A DNA stretch of 38,170 nt from an uncultured Pseudoflavonifractor sp. (GTDB lineage Bacteria; Bacillota; Clostridia; Oscillospirales; Oscillospiraceae): NCBI GenBank assembly GCA_947383685.1, contig CANDEE010000009.1:1-38170 (forward strand). Direction: 5' to 3'. The notes beneath the pieces were generated by a model, which was given only the letters and a program-made list of their open reading frames with translations, was not told where the DNA came from and searched no databases. The translations under genes and the position numbers were made by a program. Positions 1-6,674 of this stretch are shown in pieces. Positions within the stretch are counted from its first letter, which is position 1. Each line of letters opens with the position of its first letter.

Positions 1-40
1 TCGGTAGTGACTGGAGTTCAGACGTGTGCTCTTCCGATCT
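1..40 (+). other. Illumina sequencing adapter left in the assembly
   Basis: Bases 7-40 match, as I know it from memory, the TruSeq read-2/i7-side adapter, from GTGACTGGAGTTC to GCTCTTCCGATCT. In that library design the index lies directly before this sequence, so bases 1-6 (TCGGTA) are probably index bases. The genomic sequence starts at 41, inside a dipeptidase reading frame. Small reading frames over this stretch are artefacts. This marks the left edge as a contig end. Confidence 0.97.
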
Positions 41-210
41 GGTTTTCCCGGCATATCCTCCGGCTCTCCAAAACAGGCAAAGAACTGTGCCCAGCTTCCA
101 TAGGGTTTCATCCGCTCCAGATCCAGGTGCCCGCCGTTGGCCCGGAATCCTCTCCCATCCTGATAACTGCGAAGAATCGTATCGCAATGTCCGTCAAATA
201 CCTTTGGCAT
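41..210 (-). CDS. Membrane dipeptidase family (peptidase M19), N-terminal fragment cut by the contig end
   Basis: The first 56 codons of a minus-strand gene are present, reading MPKVFDGHCDTILRSY and then a GGHLDLERMK segment. M19 (renal dipeptidase-like) zinc enzymes begin this way. The H-C-D triplet at residues 8-10 fits the HxD zinc-binding motif near the N-terminus, and the HLDLERM..AQFFA stretch is typical of clostridial members. The family hydrolyses dipeptides in the cytoplasm. The start at 210 is preceded by AAGGAG with an 11-base spacer and lies 17 bases after the yraN stop, so it is probably the last visible gene of the rbgA-rnhB-yraN operon. The frame is open up to the adapter junction at 40/41, and the rest of the protein is missing. 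Confidence 0.82.
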
Positions 211-226
211 AAGAGCTCGATCTCCT

Positions 227-604
227 TCACGAAAACGCGTTCTCAATATAGATGATTTCCGGGGCCCTGGTCGCGGTTCCTTCCGGCGCATAGACCTCCA
301 CCACATCGAACCTCGGCTGAAGGTCGGTTGGATTTTTTGCCAGGTAATATTGAGCTGTGACACGCAGCTTCTCCTGCTTCCGGGCATCCACTGCCTCCCG
401 GGCCTGGGCAAAGCGGGTGTTTTTGCGGAGTTTCACCTCCACAAAGCGGAGGTACTTTCCATCCGAGGCAACAATATCGATCTCTCCAAAGCGGCAATGC
501 CACCCAGCCGCCTCAATCACACAGCCTTTCCGCCGCAGGTCCTCCGCCGCGACAGTCTCTCCCCAGCGGCCCAGAAGCTTTCGATCTCCCCCACCGCTCA
601 TCAT
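227..604 (-). CDS. YraN/UPF0102 family endonuclease-like protein
   Basis: This 125-residue protein carries the UPF0102 signature: a GRWGET..AAEDL helix near the N-terminus, then GEIDIVA (residues about 41-47) and FVEVK (about 54-58). Together these form the E/D...ExK arrangement of a PD-(D/E)XK nuclease-like fold. The family sits beside rnhB in many bacteria and its biochemical role is unsettled; a Holliday-junction resolvase-like role has been suggested. Its start overlaps the rnhB stop in ATGATGA. The second ATG, at 601, has better spacing from the GGAGG than the first, so the true start could be one codon later. Same operon as rbgA and rnhB. Confidence 0.9.
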   Translation of the reverse strand: MMSGGGDRKLLGRWGETVAAEDLRRKGCVIEAAGWHCRFGEIDIVASDGKYLRFVEVKLRKNTRFAQAREAVDARKQEKLRVTAQYYLAKNPTDLQPRFDVVEVYAPEGTATRAPEIIYIENAFS

Positions 605-1215
605 TTCTCCTCCCAGGTCTTTAGGAAGCTCCTACGGTGGATGGGGCTGGGGCCGTATTGGTCCAACATTTCATAATGGAGCTTTGTCCCGTACCCTTTA
701 TGCTTCTCAAAATGGTATTCCGGGTACTTCTCCGCTATTTCCAGCATAAAGTGGTCCCGGCTCACCTTGGCCAGCACGGAGGCTGCGGCAATGGAAGCTG
801 ACAGGCTATCTCCCTTTACAATACAACGGTGGGGCGTGGTAATGGCAGCAGTCCGTCCCTTATCCCGGTTGCCGTCAATAAGGGCAAAATCCGGCTGGAG
901 GTCCAAAGCGTCGATGGCCTTCTGCATGGCCTTCATCCTGGCGCTGAGAATGTCGGTTGCATCGATTTCCGCAGCATCCACAAAGGACACCGCCCAGCTC
1001 TCCGCCTTCTCCTGAATAATGGGAAACAGAGCTTCCCGGCGCTTCTCTGTCAGCTGTTTGGAATCGTTCAGACCAGGAAGCTCTATGTACCGGGGCAGGA
1101 TAACGGCGGCAGCATAGACCGGGCCGGCCAAAGGCCCCGCCCCTGCCTCGTCACAGCCGCAGAGAAGCGTGCAGCCCTGCTCCCAGCATTCTGTTTCAAG
1201 CTCCCAAAGGTTCAT
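601..1215 (-). CDS. rnhB: Ribonuclease HII
   Basis: This cytoplasmic enzyme nicks RNA in RNA-DNA hybrids and removes single ribonucleotides misincorporated into DNA. The 204 residues are a normal family length. Metal-binding acids are visible: D22 and E23 in the CDEAG motif, D114 in LIDGN and D154 in AKVSRD. The conserved KGD (134-136), SIAAASVLAKV and HKGYGT segments are also present. The usual GRG ribonucleotide-recognition motif reads G25-A26-G27, with Arg replaced by Ala, which is unusual. The start is preceded by GGAGGAGG, and the ATG overlaps the rbgA stop codon (AAATGA), so translation is coupled to rbgA. The gene order rbgA-rnhB-yraN is a common Firmicutes arrangement. Confidence 0.95.
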   Translation of the reverse strand: MNLWELETECWEQGCTLLCGCDEAGAGPLAGPVYAAAVILPRYIELPGLNDSKQLTEKRREALFPIIQEKAESWAVSFVDAAEIDATDILSARMKAMQKAIDALDLQPDFALIDGNRDKGRTAAITTPHRCIVKGDSLSASIAAASVLAKVSRDHFMLEIAEKYPEYHFEKHKGYGTKLHYEMLDQYGPSPIHRRSFLKTWEEK

Positions 1216-2093
1216 TTCTTCGCCTCCTCCGGCAACTCAAGCGTAAAGCGTCCCAGCTTGCCACTTCTCAGCTCATCCAGCAAAATGTGAGCCATCCGTT
1301 CCGTGTCCAGTTCTCCCCCGGAGATGCGGAACCCCCGTTTCGAGGCAGCAGCCTGCAGCAGCTCATAGCCGTAGGCCACCGGGTCCGTTCCTTCCTTAAT
1401 TGCGGGAATTTCCACCTTGTACCGCTCCGTCAGAGCAGCGGAATACCGCCGGACCAGGTCGTCCATTAAGCGGCAGGCCAGAGTCTCCACATCCATAATG
1501 TCGTCCTTCACCGCCCCGGTATAAGCCAGATGAAGCCCTACTTGCTCATCCTCAAATTTGGGCCAAAGAATACCGGGGGTGTCCAGCAGAGACAGTCCCT
1601 GGTCCACCGTCACCCATTGCTTTCCCCGGGTCACTCCGGGCTTATCCCCCGCCTTGGCGGATTTTCGCTTTGCCAGTTGGTTAATAAAAGTGGATTTGCC
1701 CACATTGGGCACCCCCACTACCATGGCCCGGATGGGACGGCCCACTTGGCCCTTGGCCCGCCATTTTTCAATCTGTTCCTTCAAAAGCTCCCTGGAAACA
1801 ACAGAAAACTGTCCCACGCCTTTTCCTGTCTTGGCGTCGGTCTCCATAACGGCATACCCTTTTCCCCGAAAACACCGGGTCCAAGTCCGGTTTCCCTCTG
1901 GGTCCGCCTGATCTGCCCGGTTCAGAACGATGAGCCGGGGCTTTCCAGCGCAGATAGCGTCAATGTCCGGGTTTCGAGATGATATGGGGATGCGGGCATC
2001 GATAATCTCGGCCACCATATCCACCTGACCCAGATCAGCCTCGATCTGCCGCCTTGTCTTGGTCATATGTCCAGGATACCACTGAATATTCAT
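1212..2093 (-). CDS. rbgA: Ribosome biogenesis GTPase RbgA (YlqF)
   Basis: This 293-residue circularly permuted GTPase acts in late assembly of the 50S subunit. The motifs appear in the permuted order typical of the family: G4 as NRAD (58-61, usually NKxD), then the P-loop GVPNVGKS (127-134), G2 in KPGVT (151-155) and G3 DTPG (171-174). The N-terminal WYPGHM motif and the C-terminal RNA-binding ANTAR-like region are present. The start has a strong GGGAGGTG site. It is the first gene of the minus-strand operon with rnhB, yraN and the M19 dipeptidase. In relatives it usually follows rplS (often with lepB between); here traX is inserted in the opposite direction. Confidence 0.95.
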   Translation of the reverse strand: MNIQWYPGHMTKTRRQIEADLGQVDMVAEIIDARIPISSRNPDIDAICAGKPRLIVLNRADQADPEGNRTWTRCFRGKGYAVMETDAKTGKGVGQFSVVSRELLKEQIEKWRAKGQVGRPIRAMVVGVPNVGKSTFINQLAKRKSAKAGDKPGVTRGKQWVTVDQGLSLLDTPGILWPKFEDEQVGLHLAYTGAVKDDIMDVETLACRLMDDLVRRYSAALTERYKVEIPAIKEGTDPVAYGYELLQAAASKRGFRISGGELDTERMAHILLDELRSGKLGRFTLELPEEAKK

Positions 2094-2192
2094 TTGCCCA
2101 CCTCCCTTGTCAGAAAATTGAAAGAGATTTGTCCGCTTTATTGTAAGTTTTTTTCTCTATTCTTTGGGTATTCCAAAGAAGGAGGAACCGCC

Positions 2193-2930
2193 ATGTCATC
2201 TTTTATTTTGAAGGTCACCGCTCTGCTCACCATGCTCTGGGACCATATTGCGTACGTTTACCCACCCACGCTGTTTCTGCCGGACCTGTTCCCCAGCATT
2301 CCGGCAGGGCTGATTCACGCTTCCGACTACATCGGGCGTATTTCCGCTCCCATCTTTCTCTGGTCCATTACCACCGGCTACCGCCACACCAAAAATTTTA
2401 AAAAATATGCTTTGCGGCTGCTGGTATTTGCCATTTTATCAGAATGGCCCTACTATCTGCTCTTTGGAAATCATGGCAACGTCCTGTTTACCTATCTTTG
2501 GGGGCTTTTGACCCTTCGGGCCATGGACTGGGGCAACAAAAAGCGGCAGAGCTTGGGGTATGGGCTGGCGGCCCTGTCGGTGATTCTCTCCTGGCATTTC
2601 GCCCTTTTTGAGGGGGGTGGACGGTATATCCTGTTCATTCTGTCTTTTTATCTTACAGAACACTGGCCTGTCAGGAAAAAGGCCCTGCTCTGGCTTTTTC
2701 TGTATCCTGCCAGCCGCTGGAAGCTGCTATACCTCTATTTTACGGAGGGCTTTCGCCTGAGTATGTTCTTTCTCAACGGCCTCGGGCCTCTACTGGGGGT
2801 TGGGCTTACCTTCTTCTACAATGGCAAAAAGGGCCCGGATGTCCCCGGCGGCAAATGGCTTTGGTACATGGCATATCCCACTCATTTGCTGATTTTGGGG
2901 TTGATAAGCCATTATACACAACTTTTCTGA
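2193..2930 (+). CDS. TraX family membrane protein
   Basis: The 245-residue protein has several hydrophobic membrane segments. It opens with FILKVTALLTMLWDHIAY, followed by GRISAPIFLWSITTGYRHTKN and a RLLVFAILSEWPY block, the pattern of the TraX family (PF05857). F-plasmid TraX acetylates pilin; most chromosomal clostridial homologues have no known substrate, so an acyltransferase role here is only inferred. The start at 2193 is chosen over an upstream in-frame start at 2067 because AAGGAGGAACCGCC lies just before it and the family begins at this point. It is convergent with rplS, the two sharing a hairpin terminator, and divergent from rbgA. Confidence 0.85.
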   Translation: MSSFILKVTALLTMLWDHIAYVYPPTLFLPDLFPSIPAGLIHASDYIGRISAPIFLWSITTGYRHTKNFKKYALRLLVFAILSEWPYYLLFGNHGNVLFTYLWGLLTLRAMDWGNKKRQSLGYGLAALSVILSWHFALFEGGGRYILFILSFYLTEHWPVRKKALLWLFLYPASRWKLLYLYFTEGFRLSMFFLNGLGPLLGVGLTFFYNGKKGPDVPGGKWLWYMAYPTHLLILGLISHYTQLF

Positions 2931-2953
2931 CTTTGAAAAGCCCCTCAGCGCAC

Positions 2954-2983
2954 AAAAAAGGAGCGGTCTCCCGCTCCTTTTTT
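2954..2983. terminator. Bidirectional hairpin terminator between traX and rplS
   Basis: AAAAAAGGAGCGG (2954-2966) and its exact complement CCGCTCCTTTTTT (2971-2983) form a 13-bp stem with a TCTC loop. The A and T runs give a U-tract on either strand, so it can end both convergent genes. Confidence 0.92.
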
Positions 2984-2997
2984 GAATGGTTTCTGTC

Positions 2998-3339
2998 TTA
3001 CAGCTTCTCCTTGAGCTTGGCGCCCTTGCCTACGCGGTCGCGCAGGTAATAGAGCTTGGCCCGGCGGACCTTGCCCTTGCGAACCAGCTCGATCTTCTCC
3101 ACAGCGGGAGCATGGAGGGGGAACACCTTCTCCACACCGACGCCATAGGAAACCCGGCGGACGGTGATGCTCTCGTCGATACCGCCGTGCTTTTTGGCAA
3201 TGACGGTACCCTCGAATACCTGGATACGCTCACGGCTGCCTTCCTTGACCTTTACGTGCACCCGGACGGTGTCGCCAATGTCGGCCTTGGGAGGTTCTTC
3301 CTTTACGTACTTGGCGGTAAAAGCCTGCATGATATCCAT
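2998..3339 (-). CDS. rplS: 50S ribosomal protein L19
   Basis: The 113-residue protein begins MDIMQAFTAKYV and contains the L19 core: GDTVRVHVKVKEG, RERIQVFEGTVIA, ESITVRRVSYGVGVE, FPLHAP and RRAKLYYLRDR. L19 sits at the 30S-50S interface. The start at 3339 is chosen over a longer in-frame opening (to 3420) because AGGAGGAAAATATA lies directly upstream and 113 residues is the usual length. It is transcribed alone from the promoter at 3440-3468 with a leader of roughly 90 bases. Normally rplS ends the rpsP-rimM-trmD operon, but those genes are not upstream here; the SpoIVF-like pair is. Confidence 0.96.
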   Translation of the reverse strand: MDIMQAFTAKYVKEEPPKADIGDTVRVHVKVKEGSRERIQVFEGTVIAKKHGGIDESITVRRVSYGVGVEKVFPLHAPAVEKIELVRKGKVRRAKLYYLRDRVGKGAKLKEKL

Positions 3340-3439
3340 TATATTTTCCTCCTGTTTATAGGCGTTCATTCCGGCTTTTTGTGCCGTCGCTCCTGTTGGG
3401 ACAGCGCCGCAGCGGAACACCCTTTATTGAGACTGTGGT

Positions 3440-3468
3440 ATTTTACCACACCGCTTTAGGAAATGCAA
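3440..3468 (-). promoter_or_regulatory. Sigma-A promoter of rplS
   Basis: On the minus strand TTGCAT (3468-3463) and TAAAAT (3445-3440) are separated by exactly 17 bases. The -10 box lies inside a perfect inverted repeat, TGTGGTA-TTT-TACCACA (3434-3450), that could be an operator or an early-transcript hairpin. Confidence 0.75.
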
Positions 3469-3494
3469 GTAAATTTTTCTTTTTCATCCGATTT

Positions 3495-4100
3495 CTAAAA
3501 CGCCTCCGCTTTTCTTCCCCGCCGGGCAGCGGCAGTCATCCACAATCCAGCAATAAGGAGAGTAAAATTTCTCCCTCCACTCTGCCATAATAAAACCAGC
3601 CCAGCCGCCAGCAATAGTCCTGCCGTTATATCAGAACCAAGCTCCATCAATTGGCGTCCCGCTTCTTCCCATCCCGCTTGGGCAAACACCGCCTTCAATG
3701 CCTTGCCCCCATCCAGCCACGCCGCAGGCAGAAGGTTAAAACAGGCCAGGCCCAGGTTGAGTCCCGCAAAAAAATAGAGCTGCCCCCCTATGCCCCGGCG
3801 GGCCAAAAGGACACTTACCCAGGCCGCTCCCAAATTACTTCCCGGCCCCGCCAAAGCCGCCAGCATCATCTTCCCGGGTGAAAGCGGATGGGTTGAAGAT
3901 AGCCACAGCTCCGCTCCGGCGCAGGATATCCGAAGCCGTGTCACACGGCCTCCCAATGCACATATGGTCCACCAATGGCCTGCTTCATGGATCAAACAGG
4001 CCAGCAGTACCCAAAGGGTAACCCCACTGTCATCCAAGTAATAGAGAACGGCCAATACCACCAAGGCCCCTCTGCTGATCTCTACCCTTTTCAGTCTCAT
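3495..4100 (-). CDS. M50 intramembrane metalloprotease, SpoIVFB-like
   Basis: This 201-residue membrane protein belongs to the site-2 protease family. The zinc motif HEAGH gives H38, E39 and H42, and the second motif FNLLPAAWLDGG supplies D130. This spacing closely matches B. subtilis SpoIVFB (H43, E44, H47, D137), the protease that releases pro-sigma-K in the mother cell. The start at 4100 forms an ATGA overlap with the stop of the upstream M23 gene; a longer in-frame start at 4136 has no ribosome site. Its pairing with an M23 membrane protein and a sigma-E-like promoter upstream supports the SpoIVFB assignment, although no pro-sigma-K is visible in this window. Confidence 0.85.
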   Translation of the reverse strand: MRLKRVEISRGALVVLAVLYYLDDSGVTLWVLLACLIHEAGHWWTICALGGRVTRLRISCAGAELWLSSTHPLSPGKMMLAALAGPGSNLGAAWVSVLLARRGIGGQLYFFAGLNLGLACFNLLPAAWLDGGKALKAVFAQAGWEEAGRQLMELGSDITAGLLLAAGLVLLWQSGGRNFTLLIAGLWMTAAARRGRKAEAF

Positions 4101-5095
4101 GCCAAAAGGCTGATATAGTAAACCGGATTCAAGCACACCCCGTCTTTTTTCAGTTCAAAGTGGAGGTGAGGCCCCGTGACATCCCCTGTGGCTCCCGACT
4201 CAGCCACCTTCTCTCCCATTGCCACCACCTGTCCTTGCTGGACGCAAAGCTTGGAGCAGTGGGCATAGAAGGAGGTCACTCCATTACCGTGGTCAAGCTG
4301 AAGATACTGCCCATATATATCACTTTCCCCGATATAATCTACCGTCCCGGCAGCAAAAGCCTTCACCTCAGTTCCTGTACCCACCGCCAAATCCACTCCA
4401 AAGTGAAATTTTTCTCCTCCGGATATGGGATGCTCCCGCCAGCCAAATCCAGAGGTCAAGGCCGCGTCCACCGGGCTCATCGTCTCTGAAAGCCCTAATG
4501 CATAACGGTCCATCGTGGTATTGTCCGGAAGCGCAGGCCCTGTGTATTCCATGTAGAGCACCGCTGGCTCCGCTGAAGGTTCCGGTTCGGATTCGGGAAC
4601 TGCCGGCAAAATTGTTTCAGAGGGTGAGGTTGGCCTAGGTTCCGGCAGTTCTTCATCGGCCTCCTCAGGGCCAGTCTGGAGTGTATCTCCCTTCCCTACG
4701 GTCAAAAAGCGTTCCGCTCCCTCCGTCCCGCTTCTCAACTCCTGTTGGGCATTCTGGTATAAGGGGCCCTCTCTCCAGAAGGAGGGGCTTTCTTTTTCCT
4801 GCGGCAAGAACACATCTACCCATAGCCCTGTCAAACTCTTGCCCAAAGGTTTCCCAGAGGCCAGTGACCATCCAAGGTCAGCAAATGCAGCCTCAAAATT
4901 TACATTGGAACGCAGCGCACGAGACAGGTCCTCCCGAAGCACTGTCAGCCTGTCCAACCCCTTGGTAAAAAATACGGTCAAAAAGAGTGCTAGGCACACT
5001 CCCAGCTGTAAAAGCCGCCGCTTCTCCCTCTCTCCTAAAGCCGTTTTCTGTCCTCTGCGGCGACTTGCCGCTCTATGCCCCGCTGTTTTTTCCAT
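4097..5095 (-). CDS. M23/LytM-domain membrane protein, SpoIVFA-like
   Basis: The 332-residue protein has a basic cytoplasmic N-terminus, one membrane segment at about residues 29-44, a low-complexity Pro/Glu-rich linker (about 140-180) and a C-terminal LytM domain. The zinc and catalytic residues of an active M23 peptidase are all present: H231 and D235 (HFGVD), H279 (YAH), H310 and H312 (GPHLHFEL). SpoIVFA is the LytM-like partner that holds SpoIVFB inactive until engulfment signalling; its gene precedes spoIVFB, as here. A cell-wall endopeptidase is the alternative. The start at 5095 has AAGGAG nine bases upstream; the in-frame ATG at 5140 falls within the putative promoter region. Confidence 0.8.
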   Translation of the reverse strand: MEKTAGHRAASRRRGQKTALGEREKRRLLQLGVCLALFLTVFFTKGLDRLTVLREDLSRALRSNVNFEAAFADLGWSLASGKPLGKSLTGLWVDVFLPQEKESPSFWREGPLYQNAQQELRSGTEGAERFLTVGKGDTLQTGPEEADEELPEPRPTSPSETILPAVPESEPEPSAEPAVLYMEYTGPALPDNTTMDRYALGLSETMSPVDAALTSGFGWREHPISGGEKFHFGVDLAVGTGTEVKAFAAGTVDYIGESDIYGQYLQLDHGNGVTSFYAHCSKLCVQQGQVVAMGEKVAESGATGDVTGPHLHFELKKDGVCLNPVYYISLLA

Positions 5096-5120
5096 ATTGT
5101 CCCACTCCTTTTTCCAGGAC

Positions 5121-5149
5121 AGTGTATGAACCTGAGTCAAAGACTATGC
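5121..5149 (-). promoter_or_regulatory. Sigma-E-like promoter of the spoIVFA-spoIVFB-like pair
   Basis: On the minus strand CATACACT (5128-5121) matches the mother-cell sigma-E -10 consensus CATACAnT. GCATAGT (5149-5143) matches six of seven positions of the -35 consensus KMATATT, and the spacer is 14 bases. It lies 26 bases before the chosen M23 start. The match is to a consensus from B. subtilis; use of this promoter is inferred. Confidence 0.6.
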
Positions 5150-5184
5150 GGGACAATCTCAGGATTTTGAAGGACACTCTGGTC

Positions 5185-5213
5185 TTGACATTCCATTTTG
5201 TTGCCGTTATAAT
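5185..5213 (+). promoter_or_regulatory. Consensus sigma-A promoter of tRNA-Pro
   Basis: TTGACA (5185-5190) and TATAAT (5208-5213) match both consensus boxes exactly and are 17 bases apart. The tRNA begins 14 bases after the -10 box. Confidence 0.92.
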
Positions 5214-5226
5214 ATCAAATGCATTT

Positions 5227-5303
5227 CGGGGTGTGGCGAAGCTTGGTATCGCGCTTGGTTCGGGACCAAGAGGCCGCGGGTTCGAATCCCGCCACTCCGA
5301 CCA
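5227..5303 (+). tRNA. tRNA-Pro, anticodon CGG
   Basis: A full 77-base cloverleaf is visible. The acceptor arms are CGGGGTG (5227-5233) and CACTCCG with one G-U pair. The D stem is GCGA/TCGC. The anticodon stem is CTTGG/CCAAG around the loop TTCGGGA, giving anticodon CGG, which reads CCG (Pro). The T arm is GCGGG-TTCGAAT-CCCGC. Discriminator A5300 is followed by an encoded CCA (5301-5303). It stands alone, with its own promoter and a long hairpin just after it. Confidence 0.97.
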
Positions 5304-5307
5304 TGTG

Positions 5308-5354
5308 AAGCAGCTCTGCTTTTCGAACAGTTTTATCGAAAAGCAGAGCTGCTT
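5308..5354 (+). terminator. Long perfect hairpin after tRNA-Pro
   Basis: Arms at 5308-5326 and 5336-5354 form a perfect 19-bp stem around a 9-base loop (ACAGTTTTA), starting five bases after the tRNA CCA. The T run after it is short (TTCTATC), so termination is likely but it may also serve in 3' processing. Confidence 0.75.
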
Positions 5355-5464
5355 TCTATCTGTAAGCCTTGCAATGACTTGCTTTTCCATCTGAGCTGTA
5401 ATAATGGCCTGTCCGAAAAAACGCAAAAAATAAAAAAGAAATATTTATTGAGGTTGGTTTTTTA

Positions 5465-5498
5465 GACACAGGATTTCTCATATATCCTGTGTCTTTTC
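5465..5498 (+). terminator. Hairpin terminator at the inner left end of the IS
   Basis: GACACAGGAT (5465-5474) pairs exactly with ATCCTGTGTC (5484-5493), followed by TTTTC on the plus strand. It overlaps the transposase stop codon. In this orientation it would stop outside transcription, for example from the tRNA side, from entering the element. Confidence 0.7.
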
Positions 5499-6617
5499 TT
5501 TTCCATAGAGTTCTTCAAAACGTGCCGGAGACTTGTAGGCCAAGGTCTGATGGGGTCTGACCTCATTATAGAAGTGGATGTACTCGTCCACGCTTTTGCG
5601 GAAGTCTGCCTCCGAGGAATAATCCCGGCGGTAGGCTTCCTCCTTTTTGAAAGTGGCGAAGAAGGTTTCTGATACGGCGTTATCATAGGGCCGCCCAGAG
5701 CGGGAAAAGGATTGCTGAACACCACAGGAGTAGAGTAGAGACATAAAGGCATCGGAGATGTACTGACCTCCCCGGTCACTGTGGAATGTCAAGTCTGCAG
5801 GTCGACCTCGATCCTCAAACGCTTTTTTGAAAGTCGCCGTCACAAGGTGGGTACTGCTCTTTTTTGAAACACGGTAGCCCACCACCCGCCGTGAGAATAG
5901 GTCAATAATCGCACAAAGGTAGACGGCGTAGTCCTTGATTTTGAAATAGGTAATATCGCTAACCCATATTTCATTTTGCCGCTTGGCCTTGAACTCCTGA
6001 TTAAGCAGGTTGCGCTTCTGGTACTGCTGGCGTTTCTTGTAGTTGCTCTTGGCGTTCTCCCGAATACTTACCAGCCCCAACTCGTTCATGATTTTACGGA
6101 TACGCTCTTTGCCAACACGGATACCGTTTTCGGCCAGAACGACCCGAATCTTCTCAGCACCATACCGCTGCTTGCTGTTGTCAAAAATCTGCTGGACTTG
6201 TAGCATAAGGGCTTGCTGTTCTTCCAGATACTTAGTGCGGTCCGCCTTTCGGAAGATGTGATTGTAGAATGTCCCACGGGACACGTTCAAGGCTTCACAC
6301 AACTCATGAACACTGTACTGTTCAAATTGCTCATGCAACCGGGCTAAGATCTCCAGACGCCTTTGCAGCGGGACCTGCTCAATGATTTTCGACAGCCGGA
6401 TAATTTGCAGAATGTGCTCAACCCGTTGGCTTTTTCGCTGAAGTGTGGTATAATCTGCAATAGAAAAGTCAGTGTCAGGCTGTCCACATTCTTTAATCCA
6501 GCGGTAAAGCGTACTTTGGGCTATTTGGTATCTTTGGCTGGCCATCTTAATGGGTAGCCCCTTTTGAACAGCAAGAACAACTTGGCTTTTGAAGTCCGGC
6601 AAGTACTGTTTCGGCAT
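5478..6617 (-). CDS. IS3-family transposase, single fused OrfAB frame
   Basis: The 379-residue protein has an N-terminal helix-turn-helix (residues about 8-45, ending STLYRWIKECG), a HTH_21-type region (about 150-185) and a C-terminal integrase core. The catalytic triad is D221 (WVSDITYF), D281 (FHSDRGGQY) and E317 (VSETFFATFKKEE), with 35 residues between D281 and E317, the DD(35)E spacing of IS3. Most IS3 members split OrfA and OrfB and join them by -1 frameshifting; here both parts lie in one uninterrupted frame. No stop or missing catalytic residue is seen, so the element could be active. Confidence 0.95.
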   Translation of the reverse strand: MPKQYLPDFKSQVVLAVQKGLPIKMASQRYQIAQSTLYRWIKECGQPDTDFSIADYTTLQRKSQRVEHILQIIRLSKIIEQVPLQRRLEILARLHEQFEQYSVHELCEALNVSRGTFYNHIFRKADRTKYLEEQQALMLQVQQIFDNSKQRYGAEKIRVVLAENGIRVGKERIRKIMNELGLVSIRENAKSNYKKRQQYQKRNLLNQEFKAKRQNEIWVSDITYFKIKDYAVYLCAIIDLFSRRVVGYRVSKKSSTHLVTATFKKAFEDRGRPADLTFHSDRGGQYISDAFMSLLYSCGVQQSFSRSGRPYDNAVSETFFATFKKEEAYRRDYSSEADFRKSVDEYIHFYNEVRPHQTLAYKSPARFEELYGKEKTQDI

Positions 6618-6674
6618 GATGAAGCTCCCCTCTATTTAGTACAGTTATCATAGCATAGAAAGGAGAAGGGTGTT

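Larger units (their letters stand above)
5410..6643 (-). mobile_element. IS3-family insertion sequence, ends inferred
   Basis: The transposase gene lies between two imperfect inverted ends. The left end reads TGTCCGAAAAAACGC from 5410. The right end, read on the minus strand, begins TGTACTAAATAGAGG at 6643. They match at 10 of 15 positions and both start with TGT, as IS3-family ends do, giving about 1.23 kb. No flanking target duplication is evident (GGCC on the left, GTT on the right), so the exact boundaries remain uncertain. The right end lies 32 bases before the start of the AT-rich gene at 6675. Confidence 0.6.

Noticed and set aside
5073..5426. Minus-strand frame with WSEWRDSNPRPLGPEP-like text
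   Set aside because: It is the antisense translation of tRNA-Pro and its hairpin, a well-known false protein.
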